A DNA stretch of 64,000 nt from Clostridium thermarum. GTDB lineage: Bacteria; Bacillota; Clostridia; Clostridiales; Clostridiaceae. Both the position numbers and the translations under genes were made by a program. Shown piece by piece: positions 63,040 through 64,000 of this stretch. Location: positions 1,820,001-1,884,000 of the forward strand of contig NZ_CP040924.1 in assembly GCF_006351925.1 (NCBI RefSeq), in the 5' to 3' direction. Numbering within the stretch: the first letter of the stretch is position 1; the number at the start of each line of letters is the position of its first letter. The notes beneath the pieces are model-generated. The model did no database searches, was not told the origin of the DNA, and worked only from the letters and a program-made list of their open reading frames with translations.

Positions 63040-64000
63040 ATGGCAAATTTAGATTTGGAAAAGTTAAAAGCCATAGAAGCGGCTATGAGTCAGATTGAAA
63101 AGCAATTTGGTAAAGGTTCAGTAATGAAACTTGGTGAACACAGTACATTAAGTGTAGATTCCATACCTACCGGGTGTCTGGAGTTAGATATAGCCCTAGG
63201 AATTGGAGGTGTACCAAGAGGTAGAATAATTGAAATTTTTGGGCCAGAATCCTCAGGTAAAACAACAGTAGCACTTCACATAATAGCAGAAACACAAAAA
63301 AGAGGTGGAGCAGCAGCTTTTATTGATGCGGAGCATGCACTGGATCCTAATTATGCAAGAAGATTAGGAGTAGATATAGATAATCTTATAGTTTCACAAC
63401 CGGATACCGGTGAACAGGCTTTGGAAATTGCAGAAGCTCTTGTAAGATCCAATGCTATTGATACCATCGTCGTGGATTCCGTAGCAGCCTTAGTACCTAG
63501 GGCAGAAATAGAAGGGGAAATGGGTGACTCTCACGTAGGTTTACAAGCTAGACTTATGTCCCAAGCTCTGAGAAAATTGGCTGGTACAATCAATAAATCA
63601 AAATGTCTAGCTATTTTTATAAATCAGCTGAGAGAAAAAGTAGGAGTTATGTTTGGCAATCCGGAAACTACGCCGGGAGGAAGAGCACTTAAATTCTATG
63701 CGTCAGTACGTTTGGATATTAGAAGAGTTGACTCAATAAAACAAGGCGAAGATGTAATTGGAAACAGAACAAGGGTAAAAGTTATTAAAAATAAGGTAGC
63801 GCCGCCTTTTAAACAGGCTGAATTTGATATAATGTATAATGAAGGAATTTCCAGAGAAGGTACTATTTTAGATGTAGGTGTTAGAGAGGGTATTGTACAG
63901 AAGAGTGGGGCTTGGTTCTCATATAATGATGTTAGATTAGGACAAGGAAGAGAAAATGCTAAGCAATATTTTAGAGAAAACCCCCAGTTAGCTTTGGAAA
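63040..64000 (+). CDS. recA: Recombinase RecA (3' end outside window)
   Basis: Strand exchange and LexA coprotease. The start ATG at 63040 follows GGAAAGGGATGAG. 320 codons are visible before the window ends. Motifs: GPESSGKT at 68-75 (Walker A), [24 protein letters not shown], and [20 protein letters not shown] (L2 loop). Expected length is about 345-355 residues, so the last part is cut. Controlled by a LexA box. Confidence 0.99.
   Translation, partial: MANLDLEKLKAIEAAMSQIEKQFGKGSVMKLGEHSTLSVDSIPTGCLELDIALGIGGVPRGRIIEIFGPESSGKTTVALHIIAETQKRGGAAAFIDAEHALDPNYARRLGVDIDNLIVSQPDTGEQALEIAEALVRSNAIDTIVVDSVAALVPRAEIEGEMGDSHVGLQARLMSQALRKLAGTINKSKCLAIFINQLREKVGVMFGNPETTPGGRALKFYASVRLDIRRVDSIKQGEDVIGNRTRVKVIKNKVAPPFKQAEFDIMYNEGISREGTILDVGVREGIVQKSGAWFSYNDVRLGQGRENAKQYFRENPQLALE

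Overview
This 64 kb window is AT-rich chromosome from a spore-forming Clostridium-like Firmicute. Three things point there. Gene order (rsgA-thiN-spoVM/rpmB-yloU-fakA-recG, rnc-radical SAM-spoVS-smc-ftsY-ylxM-ffh-rpsP-khpA-rimM-trmD, rpsB-tsf-pyrH-frr-uppS-cdsA-dxr-rseP-ispG, rimP-nusA-ylxR-ylxQ-infB-rbfA-nrnA-truB-ribF-rpsO-pnp) is the classic Bacillus/Clostridium core. Sporulation genes (spoVM, ylbJ, spoVS, ylmC, spoIIIE) are interspersed. Acetate fermentation genes pta-ackA are present. Almost everything is housekeeping; the only mobile DNA recognised is one IS30-family element.

Layout. 1-2.0 kb: end of a PASTA kinase, rsgA, thiN, a 55-residue membrane protein and the 22-codon spoVM. 2.1-10.8 kb: rpmB (reverse), yloU-fakA-recG, rsmD-coaD-coiled-coil gene, then reverse ylbJ and tmcAL. 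11-13.3 kb: pta-ackA. 13.3-17.7 kb: yceD-rpmF-plsX-acpP-rnc-radical SAM-spoVS. 17.8-26.1 kb: chromosome and SRP block (smc, ftsY, ylxM, ffh) and ribosome block (rpsP, khpA, rimM, trmD). 26.07-27.79 kb: an IS30-family element inserted between trmD and rplS. 27.8-35.3 kb: rplS, rbgA, rnhB, reverse yraN-yifB, dprA, topA. 35.6-44.7 kb: codY, then rpsB-tsf-pyrH-frr-uppS-cdsA and dxr-rseP-ispG (translation, RNA, undecaprenyl-PP, CDP-DAG and isoprenoid precursors). 44.7-54.9 kb: rimP-nusA-infB translation cluster to pnp. 54.9-64 kb: M16 protease, ylmC, dapG, tepA, spoIIIE, rimO, pgsA and the start of recA behind an SOS box.

The genes mostly serve ribosome assembly, translation, co-translational secretion, lipid and isoprenoid precursor synthesis, chromosome handling and sporulation.

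The noncoding DNA is the most informative part. Two genes (khpA, topA) have a strong Shine-Dalgarno sequence separated from the start codon by a perfect or near-perfect hairpin that would bridge the excess distance. rpsB, yceD-rpmF, rimP-nusA, rplS and rpsO have structured leaders. Several genes in continuous operons are separated by strong terminator-like hairpins with no room for a new promoter. Good sigma-H (spoVS), possible sigma-E (ylbJ) and LexA (recA) sites are visible. No CRISPR array, tRNA, rRNA, prophage or obvious novel defence system was seen.
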